Positions 1 through 8,145 of a DNA stretch of 64,000 bases are shown here, piece by piece; position 1 is the first letter of the stretch; each line of letters starts with the position of its first letter. Source of the DNA: Halocynthiibacter sp049608145 (lineage in GTDB: Bacteria; Pseudomonadota; Alphaproteobacteria; Rhodobacterales; Rhodobacteraceae); NCBI RefSeq assembly GCF_049608145.1, contig NZ_JBMYXF010000010.1, positions 1 through 64,000 of the forward strand, given 5' to 3'. The notes under the pieces were generated by a model. The model was not told the origin of the DNA. It saw only the letters and a list, made by a program, of their open reading frames with translations, and did no database searches. The translations under genes and the position numbers were made by a program.

Positions 1-213
1 CAGTGGGCTGATGGATCCATGGTCATTCCAGTCTGCGATGGCGGGCCCAAACCGTGGGTGATTGATCAGCCAGTTGTGCAGTCGTTCAGATGATTTTGAA
101 AAACAGAAGGTCGCAAGCAACATCAAGGGTACGGTTGGCAGCAGGGGCAGGAAGGCCCCGATCAGACCCAGGATGAATGACAGCAATCCACCGATCAGCC
201 AAAGTGTCCGCAT
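1..213 (-). CDS. YbaN/DUF454 family inner-membrane protein (N-terminal part, cut by window edge)
   Basis: Reading leftwards from an ATG at 213, the frame stays open to the window edge (71 residues). It opens with a long hydrophobic segment rich in Leu, Ile and Gly (residues about 3-39) that includes the motif GLIGAFLPLLPTVP, followed by FCFSKSSERLHNWLINHP. This glycine/proline-rich hairpin and the F-S-S-x-R-x-H-x-W-L motif are typical of DUF454 (YbaN), small inner-membrane proteins of unknown function. The ATG follows the hemW stop codon directly (TGAATG), so it is probably translationally coupled as the last visible gene of rph-rdgB-hemW. The C-terminus lies outside the window. Function unknown. 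Confidence 0.75.
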   Translation of the reverse strand, partial: MRTLWLIGGLLSFILGLIGAFLPLLPTVPLMLLATFCFSKSSERLHNWLINHPRFGPAIADWNDHGSISPL

Positions 214-1371
214 TCAGTCCTCCAGCAATTTTCGCAAAATTGCGTTTAACAGAGGGCGCCCCTGTGGTGTGACCCAAAAGCGGTTTTCATCGCTTGAAAT
301 CAGGCCATTCTCGCGCAGTTCAATGACCTGTGGCGCGTTCATCAGATCTGAGCTCGACGAGAGACGTCGCAGTTCAACACCATCTGACAGCCGTAACCCC
401 ATAAGAAGGCGTTCAACATATTGATCTTCAAGGGAAATTTTTTCACGATGATTTTCACCGGTTTGATTTTCGGAAACAGAACAAAGCCATGATTTTGGGG
501 CTAAATGTGTCTCGGTTGCGAATTTTTGCCCATTGAGCGTCAAACGGCCATGTGCACCGGGGCCAATGCCAGCGTAGTCGCCGTAATTCCAATAAATCAT
601 GTTGTGGCGGGATTCAGCGCCGGGGCGGGCATGATTTGACACCTCGTAGGCCGGCAGACCTTTGTGATCACAAATTTCCTGAGTGGCGAAATACATATCG
701 GCGGAAAGATCTTCTGATGGAAGGCCGCGCAAACCGCCTTTGGCAAAGCGGTCACCAAAGGCCGTGCCGTCCTCGATTGTCAACTGATATAAAGACAGAT
801 GATCAGGTTCCAGATCTAGGGCTTGTTTCAGCTCTGCTTCCCAAGCAGGTAGGGACTGATCCTGTCGGGCGTAGATTAGATCAAAACTGACGCGGTCAAA
901 TGTGTTCCGCGCGATGTCCAAAGCGGCCATAGCTTCGGACACGGAATGCATCCGACCGAGCTTTCGCAGATCTTCGTTGTTCATGGCCTGAATGCCAACC
1001 GATACGCGGTTCACGCCCGCATCACGGAACCCACGAAATTTATCAGCTTCGATCGAGGTGGGATTTGCCTCAAGGGTGATTTCGCAATTGTTCGACAGAT
1101 GCCATGTTTCCCGGATCCGCGTTAGAATACGGTCCACCAGCCGCACGGGCATCAAACTGGGGGTGCCGCCACCAAAGAACACCGAATCAAGCACTCTCGG
1201 GCCCGTTTCACGGCCTACGCGGTCAATCTCGGCAAGAAAGGCGGTTTCCCATGCGTCATCATCAATAGATTTCGATACATGAGAGTTAAAATCGCAATAC
1301 GGACATTTCGCGAGGCAGAATGGCCAGTGCAGATACAGGCCAAAACCCGCGTTCTGCCAGTCTTCTTTCAT
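214..1371 (-). CDS. hemW: HemW, radical SAM heme chaperone
   Basis: A 385-residue radical SAM protein. The cluster motif CLAKCPYC gives Cys19, Cys23 and Cys26, preceded by LYLHWPF. GGGTPSLMP and the later HNMIYWNY motif are typical of HemW, which was long annotated as oxygen-independent coproporphyrinogen oxidase. HemN, the true oxidase, has extra N-terminal sequence that is absent here, so the heme-chaperone assignment is preferred. HemW is thought to deliver heme to membrane respiratory proteins, which fits a genome region containing bc1 and hemH. The start overlaps the rdgB stop by 4 bp (ATGA), indicating an operon with rdgB and rph. Confidence 0.9.
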   Translation of the reverse strand: MKEDWQNAGFGLYLHWPFCLAKCPYCDFNSHVSKSIDDDAWETAFLAEIDRVGRETGPRVLDSVFFGGGTPSLMPVRLVDRILTRIRETWHLSNNCEITLEANPTSIEADKFRGFRDAGVNRVSVGIQAMNNEDLRKLGRMHSVSEAMAALDIARNTFDRVSFDLIYARQDQSLPAWEAELKQALDLEPDHLSLYQLTIEDGTAFGDRFAKGGLRGLPSEDLSADMYFATQEICDHKGLPAYEVSNHARPGAESRHNMIYWNYGDYAGIGPGAHGRLTLNGQKFATETHLAPKSWLCSVSENQTGENHREKISLEDQYVERLLMGLRLSDGVELRRLSSSSDLMNAPQVIELRENGLISSDENRFWVTPQGRPLLNAILRKLLED

Positions 1372-1985
1372 GAAATATCACCGAAACAGCCATCTACCAG
1401 CAACCGGAAGGCGGCAGCGCGATGGGTGAGGGGGGCTTTTTCTTCGGGCAGCATTTCTGCGAAAGTCACATCATGGCCTTGTGGCTGAAACACAGGATCA
1501 AAGCCAAAACCGTGCTCGCCGCGCATGGGCCAAACAACCTGACCTTCTGCGCGCCCTTCGAAAACTTCGTCATGGCCATCTGGCCATGCGATACAAAGCG
1601 TGCAAACGAACGCGGCCTTACGTGGCTGGGCGGCGTTTTTTTCGTCAAGCAAGGTTTGAACCTTGGTCATGGCCATAACAAAATCACGGCCGTCGTCGGT
1701 TTCGGCCCAATCCGCGGTGTACACACCGGGATCGCCATTCAACGCGTCGACCATGATACCACTGTCATCAGACAGGGCGGGTAGGCCGGATGATTTCGCC
1801 GCAAAATGGGCCTTGATACGGGCGTTACCGGCAAAGGTGTCTTCGGTTTCTTCGGGTTCTTCAAAACCAAGATCCCCTGCGGATTTCACATTGATTCCAA
1901 AGGGTTCCAGAAGTTTCCCAATTTCACGAATCTTGCCCGCGTTGTGGGATGCGACCACAAGATCTTTGCCGGTAAATTTACGCAT
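1368..1985 (-). CDS. rdgB: RdgB/HAM1 dITP/XTP pyrophosphatase
   Basis: 205 residues, the usual family length. The protein begins with the nucleotide-binding motif VVASHNAGKIREI (S-H-N-x-x-K), has the acidic DDSGI motif in the middle, and ends with GFGFDPVF and HRAAAF, all conserved in the Ham1/RdgB family. These enzymes hydrolyse non-canonical purine triphosphates (dITP, XTP) to the monophosphate and keep them out of DNA and RNA. The gene overlaps the rph stop by one base and hemW by 4 bp, so the three are almost certainly co-transcribed. Confidence 0.95.
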   Translation of the reverse strand: MRKFTGKDLVVASHNAGKIREIGKLLEPFGINVKSAGDLGFEEPEETEDTFAGNARIKAHFAAKSSGLPALSDDSGIMVDALNGDPGVYTADWAETDDGRDFVMAMTKVQTLLDEKNAAQPRKAAFVCTLCIAWPDGHDEVFEGRAEGQVVWPMRGEHGFGFDPVFQPQGHDVTFAEMLPEEKAPLTHRAAAFRLLVDGCFGDIS

Positions 1986-2698
1986 TACTTTGTCGCCGCC
2001 AATTGTGCTGCGGTCAACTCGGACGCGCCTTTTTCAGCCAGATCCATCAGCTGATTCATCTGTTCCCGAGAGAACGTAGAACCTTCCGCAGACATCTGAA
2101 TTTCGATCAGCTTACCGGACCCTGTCATGACAAAGTTACCGTCAACGCCAGCCTCGGAATCCTCTGGGTAATCCAGATCAAGAACAGGCTGACCTGCATA
2201 GATACCACAGGAAATCGCGGAAACCGGATCAATCAGTGGATCAGAAACAATATCGCCAGCTTTCAAAAGCTTGTTCACAGCCAGACGCAGGGCAACCCAA
2301 CCGCCGGTGATGGCTGCACAACGCGTGCCGCCGTCCGCCTGAATAACGTCACAATCGATGGTGATCTGACGTTCACCAAGCGCAGAACGATCCACACCAG
2401 CACGCAGAGATCGCCCGATAAGTCTTTGAATTTCATGAGTTCTTCCAGATTGTTTGCCCTGCGCGGATTCACGACGCATACGCGTGTGGGTGGCGCGTGG
2501 CAGCATGCCGTATTCCGCAGTTACCCAGCCAAGACCAGTGTTGCGTAGAAACGGTGGCACGCGGCTTTCGAGAGATGCGGTACATAGGACATGGGTTTCG
2601 CCCATTTTGATCAGGCATGAGCCCTCTGCATGGCGGGTGACGTTGGTTTCAATGGAAACGGAACGCATTTCATCAATTTGACGGCCAGACGGGCGCAT
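1985..2698 (-). CDS. rph: RNase PH
   Basis: 237 residues from the ATG at 2698, matching the family (about 238). I chose this start because AAAAAGGATAAG lies just upstream and because RNase PH proteins begin MRPSGR; an upstream in-frame extension has no ribosome site. Motifs include TRHAEGSCL near the N-terminus, GWVTAEYGMLPRATH, and DCDVIQADGGTRCAAITG, the phosphate-binding and catalytic acidic region. RNase PH is a phosphorolytic 3'-5' exoribonuclease that trims tRNA 3' ends. It heads the leftward operon rph-rdgB-hemW-DUF454 and is divergent from hrcA. Confidence 0.95.
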   Translation of the reverse strand: MRPSGRQIDEMRSVSIETNVTRHAEGSCLIKMGETHVLCTASLESRVPPFLRNTGLGWVTAEYGMLPRATHTRMRRESAQGKQSGRTHEIQRLIGRSLRAGVDRSALGERQITIDCDVIQADGGTRCAAITGGWVALRLAVNKLLKAGDIVSDPLIDPVSAISCGIYAGQPVLDLDYPEDSEAGVDGNFVMTGSGKLIEIQMSAEGSTFSREQMNQLMDLAEKGASELTAAQLAATK

Positions 2699-2725
2699 GA
2701 TCTTATCCTTTTTACTGTTGTCTTC

Positions 2726-2754
2726 AGATAGCTTTGTAAGGTGCAAAAAAGCAA
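2726..2754 (-). promoter_or_regulatory. Candidate sigma70-type promoter of rph
   Basis: Reading leftward, TTGCTT (2754-2749) and CTATCT (2731-2726) are separated by 17 bp, 27 bp upstream of the rph start. The -10 is imperfect. The first four bases of an RpoH-like CTTG are present, but its spacing to the -10 (20 bp) is too long for that sigma factor. Confidence 0.35.
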
Positions 2755-2761
2755 GCTGCGA

Positions 2762-2791
2762 TTGACCTTTTCGTTGGTTCGCCTTTAATGA
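2762..2791 (+). promoter_or_regulatory. Candidate sigma70-type promoter of hrcA-grpE
   Basis: TTGACC at 2762-2767 and TAATGA at 2786-2791 with 18 bp between them, 24 bp upstream of the chosen hrcA start. I see no CIRCE inverted repeat here, so no sign of HrcA autoregulation. Confidence 0.35.
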
Positions 2792-2815
2792 ATGCCGCAG
2801 TATATAAGGCCCGTT

Positions 2816-3880
2816 ATGACAGAACAGACCCAGATCTATGATGAGATGAATGATCGTTCGCGCGAAGTGTTTCGCCGGGTTGTGGAAAGCTATCTGCATG
2901 ACGGCGAACCCGTCGGATCACGGACCCTGACACGCACGCTTAGTGAAAAAGTATCTGCCGCGACCGTACGCAATGTTATGCAGGATCTTGAATTTATGGG
3001 GCTTTTGGACAGCCCGCATGTATCCGCTGGGCGCATTCCAACACAACAGGGCCTGCGGATGTTTGTGGATGGCATCATGGAAATGCGTGATGTGTCCCGG
3101 GATGATCAGGACAAAATTAATGCGACGGTAGGATCCAATCAGAAAAATGTGGGATCCATTCTGGATAGCGTTGGGAAGGCCTTGTCGGGGATCACGCAGG
3201 GGGCCAGTCTTGTTCTGGCGCCGAAACACGAAGCCCCTGTAAAACATATCGAATTTGTCCATTTGGGTGTCGATCGCGCGCTGGTGGTTCTTGTTTTTGC
3301 AGACGGTCATGTAGAAAACCGGGTATTTCAGCCACCACTGGGTCAAACCCCAAGTTCCATGCGTGAGGCTGCGAACTTTTTGAATGCGCTTGCTGAGGGT
3401 CACACGCTTTCTGAACTGCGCAATCGTGTAAAACACGAGATAAAAACACGGCGACAGGAAATTGATAGCCTGGCGCGGGATCTTGTCGAAAATGGCTTTG
3501 CCCTGTGGGAAAATGAAGGCGAATCTTATGAACGTCTGATCGTGCGAGGGCGATCCAACCTGTTGGAAGATAATGGAAATGCAGAAGATCTGGACAGGAT
3601 TCGCAGCCTGTTTGATGATCTTGAACGTAAACGCGATATCGCAGACTTTCTGGATCTGACCGAAAGCGGTGATGGCGTGCGCATTTTTATTGGCTCGGAA
3701 AACAAGTTATTTTCACTTTCGGGTAGCTCTTTGGTGGTTTCTCCTTATATGAACGCTGACCGGAAGATTGTGGGCGCAATTGGGATCATCGGGCCAACCC
3801 GTTTGAACTATGGGCGCATTGTTCCGGTGGTAGATTACACAGCACAGCTTGTCGGGCGGATGATTTCTGATAAAAGCTGA
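2816..3880 (+). CDS. hrcA: HrcA, heat-inducible transcription repressor
   Basis: 354 residues from the ATG at 2816; AAGG at 2806-2809 gives good spacing, whereas an ATG at 2792 has no ribosome site. The N-terminal winged helix includes GEPVGSRTL and SAATVRNVM, the classic HrcA DNA-binding segment, followed by SAGRIPTQQGLRMFVD. The C-terminal domain ends with VGAIGIIGPTRLNYGRIVPVVDY, split here only by reading. HrcA binds CIRCE elements and represses groESL and sometimes dnaK. It is followed 21 bp later by grpE, a common alphaproteobacterial pair. No CIRCE was found in this window, so its target should lie elsewhere. Confidence 0.93.
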   Translation: MTEQTQIYDEMNDRSREVFRRVVESYLHDGEPVGSRTLTRTLSEKVSAATVRNVMQDLEFMGLLDSPHVSAGRIPTQQGLRMFVDGIMEMRDVSRDDQDKINATVGSNQKNVGSILDSVGKALSGITQGASLVLAPKHEAPVKHIEFVHLGVDRALVVLVFADGHVENRVFQPPLGQTPSSMREAANFLNALAEGHTLSELRNRVKHEIKTRRQEIDSLARDLVENGFALWENEGESYERLIVRGRSNLLEDNGNAEDLDRIRSLFDDLERKRDIADFLDLTESGDGVRIFIGSENKLFSLSGSSLVVSPYMNADRKIVGAIGIIGPTRLNYGRIVPVVDYTAQLVGRMISDKS

Positions 3881-3901
3881 CGCTGGCGAAGAGGTGAAGA
3901 C

Positions 3902-4480
3902 ATGGCTGACATGAAAAAAGACGACTTTCTGGACGACATCGCAGCGGCAGAAGCAGATGTTTACGGCGATGACCAGCTGGACATCATGGAAGAGGCGCTG
4001 AAAGAAGGCCCTTCTGTTGAAGTAAACGCAATTATCGCGGAACGTGATGATTACAAAGACAGATTTATGCGTGCGTTGGCGGATGCCGAAAATGCACGTA
4101 AGCGGTCTGATCGGGATCGTCGCGAAGCAGAAAACTATGGCGGCTCCAAATTGGCCCGCGATATGTTGCCTGTGCACGATAATATGAAACGTGCGATGGA
4201 AACGATGACCGAAGAACAACGTGCGGCAAATGCCGGCCTGTTCGAAGGAATTGAACTGACGATGCGTGAACTGCTGAACGTGTTTGAAAAGCATGGAATC
4301 AAACGCATTGCGCCTGAAGTTGGCGATCGGTTTGATCCACAGCAACACCAGGCGATGTTCGAAGCGCCGCTGCCCGGCACCAAAGCTGGTGACATCATTC
4401 AGGTGGCTGCTGAAGGCTTCATGCTGCATGACCGTCTGCTGCGCCCGGCACAGGTTGGTGTTTCATCAACCCCTGCCTAA
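3902..4480 (+). CDS. grpE: GrpE, DnaK nucleotide exchange factor
   Basis: 192 residues. An acidic N-terminus leads into a long coiled coil (about residues 40-90, with RDDYKDRFMRALADAENARKR split over the helix) and then the beta-wing domain with GDRFDPQQHQAMFE and the terminal LLRPAQVGVS. These are standard GrpE features. The protein acts as a dimer that releases ADP from DnaK. A strong ribosome site (AGAGGTGAAG) precedes the ATG. It lies 21 bp after hrcA; its partners dnaK and dnaJ are some 50 kb away in this window. Confidence 0.95.
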   Translation: MADMKKDDFLDDIAAAEADVYGDDQLDIMEEALKEGPSVEVNAIIAERDDYKDRFMRALADAENARKRSDRDRREAENYGGSKLARDMLPVHDNMKRAMETMTEEQRAANAGLFEGIELTMRELLNVFEKHGIKRIAPEVGDRFDPQQHQAMFEAPLPGTKAGDIIQVAAEGFMLHDRLLRPAQVGVSSTPA

Positions 4481-4492
4481 GGCACGTAAAAC

Positions 4493-4521
4493 TTCAGCCG
4501 GAATAGCTTTTTCCGGCTGAA
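4493..4521. terminator. Hairpin between convergent grpE and CBS-protein genes
   Basis: A perfect 10-bp stem, TTCAGCCGGA (4493-4502) with TCCGGCTGAA (4512-4521), and a 9-nt loop. It sits between the two stop codons. There is no clear T-tract on either strand, so it may act as an RNA-end stabiliser or a weak bidirectional terminator. Confidence 0.55.
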
Positions 4522-4525
4522 CCCC

Positions 4526-5050
4526 TTAGCCGACAATCATCTGTTTTAACTGCAATGCTTCGTGTTCCAGTTCTCGCAGACGAAAATTCACCACATCCCC
4601 AATCGTGACCATGCCACAGACCCGTCCGTCGGATACAACGGGCATGTGACGAAAGCGTCCGTCTGTCATGCGGCGCAGAACGGATACAAGGGGTTCGTCT
4701 GCAGTGCAGGTTTCCACCCCGGGGGTCATATTTTCTGACACGCTTTGGGGCAGGGTTTCGCCGGGTGTTTGTGCCAGTTTTCGAACGATATCACGTTCAG
4801 ATAGGATGCCTGACAACTCGCCCGTGGCTGTGACAACCGGAAGCGCGCCAATGCCATGTTCGCCCAACACCTTTACGGCGGCGGCGATGGTATCCTCCGG
4901 ATTGATGGAAATTACAGTCCCGCCTTTGTTTTTCAAAAGTGTGGCAACCGTTGCTGTATCCGCCGCCGTATTTGACGCAAGCGACTGACTGACCCCCTGG
5001 TTCTTACCTGCGGCTTTTCCGCGAATAGGGGGTTGAAACGAACCTGGCAT
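4526..5050 (-). CDS. CBS-domain pair protein
   Basis: 174 residues containing two consecutive CBS motifs (about 45-105 and 110-165): GIGALPVV, GILSERDIVRKL, then RHMPVV and CGMVTIGDVV. CBS pairs form a Bateman module that binds adenosine nucleotides or similar ligands. No catalytic domain is attached. Stand-alone proteins of this type are common in alphaproteobacteria and are thought to sense energy state, but the partner is unknown. It converges with grpE and diverges from a small membrane protein. The first 30 residues are Gln/Ala/Ser-rich and probably disordered. Confidence 0.85.
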   Translation of the reverse strand: MPGSFQPPIRGKAAGKNQGVSQSLASNTAADTATVATLLKNKGGTVISINPEDTIAAAVKVLGEHGIGALPVVTATGELSGILSERDIVRKLAQTPGETLPQSVSENMTPGVETCTADEPLVSVLRRMTDGRFRHMPVVSDGRVCGMVTIGDVVNFRLRELEHEALQLKQMIVG

Positions 5051-5131
5051 GTTGTGCCCTCCTGCTTGAAACTCAGAGACCTAATATGTCACTAAGTTTA
5101 GACAGAGACTTGCTGATCAGGGAAGAGTTTT

Positions 5132-5317
5132 ATGCCATTTGCCGATTTACACCTGCCGCCGACACTTGCACTGCTGCTGTTTGTGATCGCGGTTCTGTCG
5201 GGGCACAGCTTTCGCCGCGTCTGGAAAGCAGAGGGACCAACATGGCAGTTATGGCTGTTTGGGGGGCTTGCCGGGATCTGTCTGATCACCGTGGGGTTTT
5301 TGCCGCTGGACGTCTGA
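5132..5317 (+). CDS. Small two-helix membrane protein, unknown function
   Basis: 61 residues with two clear hydrophobic segments (about 11-25 and 41-57) joined by a basic/aromatic loop (FRRVWKAEGPTWQLW). GGGAAGAG lies about 10 bases before the ATG. It is too short for a firm family assignment, but the membrane topology and ribosome site suggest a real gene. It converges with nqrM. I do not recognise a function; a role related to the neighbouring NQR genes would be guesswork. Confidence 0.5.
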   Translation: MPFADLHLPPTLALLLFVIAVLSGHSFRRVWKAEGPTWQLWLFGGLAGICLITVGFLPLDV

Positions 5318-5338
5318 AACGCCCAGCAACAAATATGT

Positions 5339-5590
5339 TTAGGTGCCTTGTGCCGCGTTTTCGGCGGCCATACGTTCAGCGATCTTTTTCGCACGCGGAC
5401 ACTGCAGGCGTTCACGCAATGGGCTGTCAGGGTCAATTTCTTTACTGCAGACAACACATTGATCTGCATCAGAAATTGCGTTCAGCCCGCCGCAGCTGCC
5501 CTTAATCCGCTTGTCCATGAAAATCACACCTAGCGACATGCCGAGCACAACGATCAAAAGAAAACCAAAGGCAAATACGAAAGTTTCCAC
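5339..5590 (-). CDS. nqrM: NqrM, Na+-NQR maturation protein
   Basis: 83 residues: an N-terminal membrane helix (about 3-24), then IKGSCGGL and a second cysteine cluster, CVVCSKE, with a further Cys in RLQCPRA. The K-G-S-C-G-G-L motif followed by more cysteines defines NqrM (DUF539), which is needed to deliver iron to the cysteine-ligated site between NqrD and NqrE. It lies directly downstream of apbE on the minus strand, and the nqrA-F operon is divergent from the pair, strongly supporting the assignment. It is longer at the C-terminus than many gammaproteobacterial NqrM proteins. Confidence 0.85.
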   Translation of the reverse strand: METFVFAFGFLLIVVLGMSLGVIFMDKRIKGSCGGLNAISDADQCVVCSKEIDPDSPLRERLQCPRAKKIAERMAAENAAQGT

Positions 5591-5604
5591 GGGCTGTATC
5601 CTTA

Positions 5605-6624
5605 TCAGGCCTGCAGAGCGGCGAACTGCGCGCTTGCGGTTGTTGTGAATGTATCGCCTGCGGCGTCACGTTCAATAAACAAAACCGCGAGGTTCATTTC
5701 GTTTGCCAGTTCCAGACCGCGTTCGCGACCCAGTGTCAGCATTGCAGTGGACCATGCATCAGCCATCATCGCGTTTTCAGCAACAACCGTTGCGGATGCC
5801 GTGGCGTGATCAACCGGGCGACCGGTTTCACCATCCAGGATGTGAGAGAATCGCTGACCGTCTGCTTCGAAATAGTTGCGATAATCGCCGGATGTTGCCA
5901 GGCCCATGCCGGAAATGCCAACAACGGACTGAACGCCAAGCGCCAGAACGTCAGGCTTTTCAATGCCAACCTGCCAGGATTGGCCATCGGGGTTTGTACC
6001 TGCGGTGACAAGATCACCACCGATTTCAACCATATAGTCTTTCACACCCAGATCGTTCAGGGCTTGTGCCACGCGGTCAACGCCGTGACCTTTGGCGATG
6101 GAAGACAGGTAAACCTGTGTTGCCGGATTGGTTTTGCGGATGGTGTTGCCATCTACTTCAACGCCTGCACCAACGCCGGACATCAGAGATGCGATTTGCG
6201 CGTCAGTTGGCTGGGTGCGGGTCTGGCCGGTTGCGCCAAAGCCCCATGCTTCGATCAGTGGGCCCAGAGCGACGTTGAATTTACCGCCACTTTGCTGACG
6301 AACATCTTCGGCAGATTTCATCACCTGCGCGAAGGCGGGTGAAACAGTCTGTGAATTTGTCGACGCTGAAGCGTTGAAAAGCGACACTTCGGAAGACGAA
6401 TCCCAGTTGGACATTTCGGCATGCACGGTTGCAAGGGCCTGATCAATGCCAGCAATAAGATCTTCACGAGAAGCAGAATTCGCCCCGGTTACAGCCGTGA
6501 TGGAATAGTTGGTACCCATCGTATTGCCGTTAAAACTAAGGACTTCTCCGCTGTTGCGGCATGCCGCGAGAGCGAGTGGGGCGAAGAGGATGGTACGTCG
6601 TGTAAGGTTCATTGAATCTGTCAT
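5605..6624 (-). CDS. apbE: ApbE, FAD:protein FMN transferase (lipoprotein)
   Basis: 339 residues. The N-terminus has a twin-arginine-like NLTRRTILF followed by a hydrophobic stretch and the lipobox LALAAC, so the mature protein is probably anchored outside the cytoplasm. NTMGTNYSI, the GGDL motif (EIGGDLVTAG) and the C-terminal HILDGETGRPVDHATASATVV are standard ApbE features for FAD and Mg2+ binding. ApbE attaches FMN through a phosphoester to a Thr in NqrB and NqrC, both of which are encoded divergently next door with their acceptor motifs intact. It is likely co-transcribed with nqrM (14-bp gap). Confidence 0.92.
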   Translation of the reverse strand: MTDSMNLTRRTILFAPLALAACRNSGEVLSFNGNTMGTNYSITAVTGANSASREDLIAGIDQALATVHAEMSNWDSSSEVSLFNASASTNSQTVSPAFAQVMKSAEDVRQQSGGKFNVALGPLIEAWGFGATGQTRTQPTDAQIASLMSGVGAGVEVDGNTIRKTNPATQVYLSSIAKGHGVDRVAQALNDLGVKDYMVEIGGDLVTAGTNPDGQSWQVGIEKPDVLALGVQSVVGISGMGLATSGDYRNYFEADGQRFSHILDGETGRPVDHATASATVVAENAMMADAWSTAMLTLGRERGLELANEMNLAVLFIERDAAGDTFTTTASAQFAALQA

Positions 6625-6664
6625 CTTTACAGTGTCCGTTAAGCTTGTGTTCTCCTAAAGGATC

Positions 6665-6724
6665 GCGGCGTAACACTATCTGAGACAAAACGCCGCACCC
6701 TGCATTTAGCGACGAAAACGCCGC
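6665..6724. repeat. Three copies of a 7-bp ACGCCGC motif in the apbE/nqrA divergent spacer
   Basis: ACGCCGC occurs at 6690-6696 and 6718-6724 in direct orientation, each preceded by AAA, and once inverted (GCGGCGT, 6665-6671). The inverted copy can pair with either direct copy. The spacer holds both the nqr and apbE promoters, so these could be operator half-sites or alternative hairpins in a leader RNA. No regulator is known to me for this motif. Confidence 0.4.
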
Positions 6725-6799
6725 ATGTTACCCTTTGGTCTGCGGCAAATGAATGATATTGCCCCCAGAACAATAATTCAGCCAGGGTAAGATACCAGC

Positions 6800-8143
6800 G
6801 TGCATCAGTTTCCTCTCAAAAAAGGGCTCGACCTCCCCGTTACGGGAGCTCCCCTACAGAGCATCGCCGACGGGCCTGCCATTCAGACAGTTGCGTTACT
6901 TGGATCCGATTACATCGGTTTGAAGCCTCGCATTGCGGTTCAGGAGGGTGATACTGTTTCCGCAGGGTCCCCGGTGTTCGCGCATAAAGACACACCAGAT
7001 GTTATGGTGACTTCGCCGGTTTCCGGCCGCGTCAAAGCCGTGAACCGTGGGGCGCGACGTGCGCTGATCAGCATTGAAATCGAAGTTGATGCAAACGCGG
7101 CCGACCCGGTGGATTTTTCCAACGTCGGTAACGCAGACACTGCAGAAGGTCTGGCAGAACGTTTGGCCGCCTCTGGTCTGTGGACGTCATTCCGCACACG
7201 GCCTTATTCCCGCGTGCCTGCATCTGATGAACGTCCAGCGGCGATTTTCGTGACCGCGATGGATACGGAACCAATGACAGCTGACCCTGCTGTGATTATA
7301 TCCGAGCAACGTGATGCTTTTGTGAAGGGCCTTGAGGCGATCACACTGCTGACCGAAGGCAAAACATATCTGTGTCACGCAACTGGTGCGGATGTGCCTG
7401 GTGGCGATGTAGCTGGTGTTGAAGCTGCCACATTCGCAGGGCCACACCCCGCTGGTCTGCCTGGCACGCATATGCATTTCCTTGATGCGCCAAGCGCCAC
7501 CAAAACCGTTTGGTCCATCTGGTATCAAGATGTGATCGCGATTGGTCATCTGCTGATGACGGGCAATATCACCGGCGATCGCGTGATTGCCTTAAGTGGC
7601 CCACGGATGAATGAACCACGTCTTGTGCGCACCCTTGCGGGCGCGTCTATGGATGATCTGACTGCGGGCGGTGTGGATGACAGCGCGCCGTTGCGTGTGA
7701 TTTCAGGTTCTATTCTGTCTGGTCGTGCGGGCGAAGGTGCAGATGCGTATCTTGGTCGTTATCACCGTCAGATCACTGTGATTGAAGAAGATCACAAACA
7801 GATCCCGATGGGTTGGATCCGTCCGATGTTCAGCAAGTTTTCTTTCCAGCCTGTGCTGGGGTCGGCCATGTCGAAGAAACTTTATGCGCTGACAACCAAC
7901 CTGAACGGTGGCCGTCGTGCGATGGTTCCGCTTGGGACCTTTGAAGAACTGATGCCACAGGATTTCCTGCCCACCCAATTGCTGCGCGCAATGTTGGTGA
8001 TGGACACGGATGTGGCGCAATCGCTTGGTGCGTTGGAACTTGACGAAGAAGACCTTGGTCTTGTTGGTTTCGCCTGCCCGGCAAAATATGAATATGGAAT
8101 GGCGCTTCGTGATTGTCTTGCCAAAATTGAGCGGGAGGGCTGA
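6800..8143 (+). CDS. nqrA: NqrA, Na+-translocating NADH:quinone reductase subunit A
   Basis: 447 residues, equal to the family norm. It starts at GTG with AGGGTAAG about 10 bases upstream. The N-terminus LKKGLDLPVTGAP is the hallmark of NqrA, and the C-terminus CPAKYEYGMALRDCL matches the family. NqrA is the large peripheral subunit that contacts NqrB near the quinone site. It is the first gene of a compact nqrABCDEF operon: nqrB begins two bases after its stop. Confidence 0.97.
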   Translation: MHQFPLKKGLDLPVTGAPLQSIADGPAIQTVALLGSDYIGLKPRIAVQEGDTVSAGSPVFAHKDTPDVMVTSPVSGRVKAVNRGARRALISIEIEVDANAADPVDFSNVGNADTAEGLAERLAASGLWTSFRTRPYSRVPASDERPAAIFVTAMDTEPMTADPAVIISEQRDAFVKGLEAITLLTEGKTYLCHATGADVPGGDVAGVEAATFAGPHPAGLPGTHMHFLDAPSATKTVWSIWYQDVIAIGHLLMTGNITGDRVIALSGPRMNEPRLVRTLAGASMDDLTAGGVDDSAPLRVISGSILSGRAGEGADAYLGRYHRQITVIEEDHKQIPMGWIRPMFSKFSFQPVLGSAMSKKLYALTTNLNGGRRAMVPLGTFEELMPQDFLPTQLLRAMLVMDTDVAQSLGALELDEEDLGLVGFACPAKYEYGMALRDCLAKIEREG

Positions 8144-8145
8144 TC

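Noticed and set aside
2699..2815. CIRCE element controlling hrcA
   Set aside because: Searched by eye for TTAGCACTC-N9-GAGTGCTAA; nothing close was seen.
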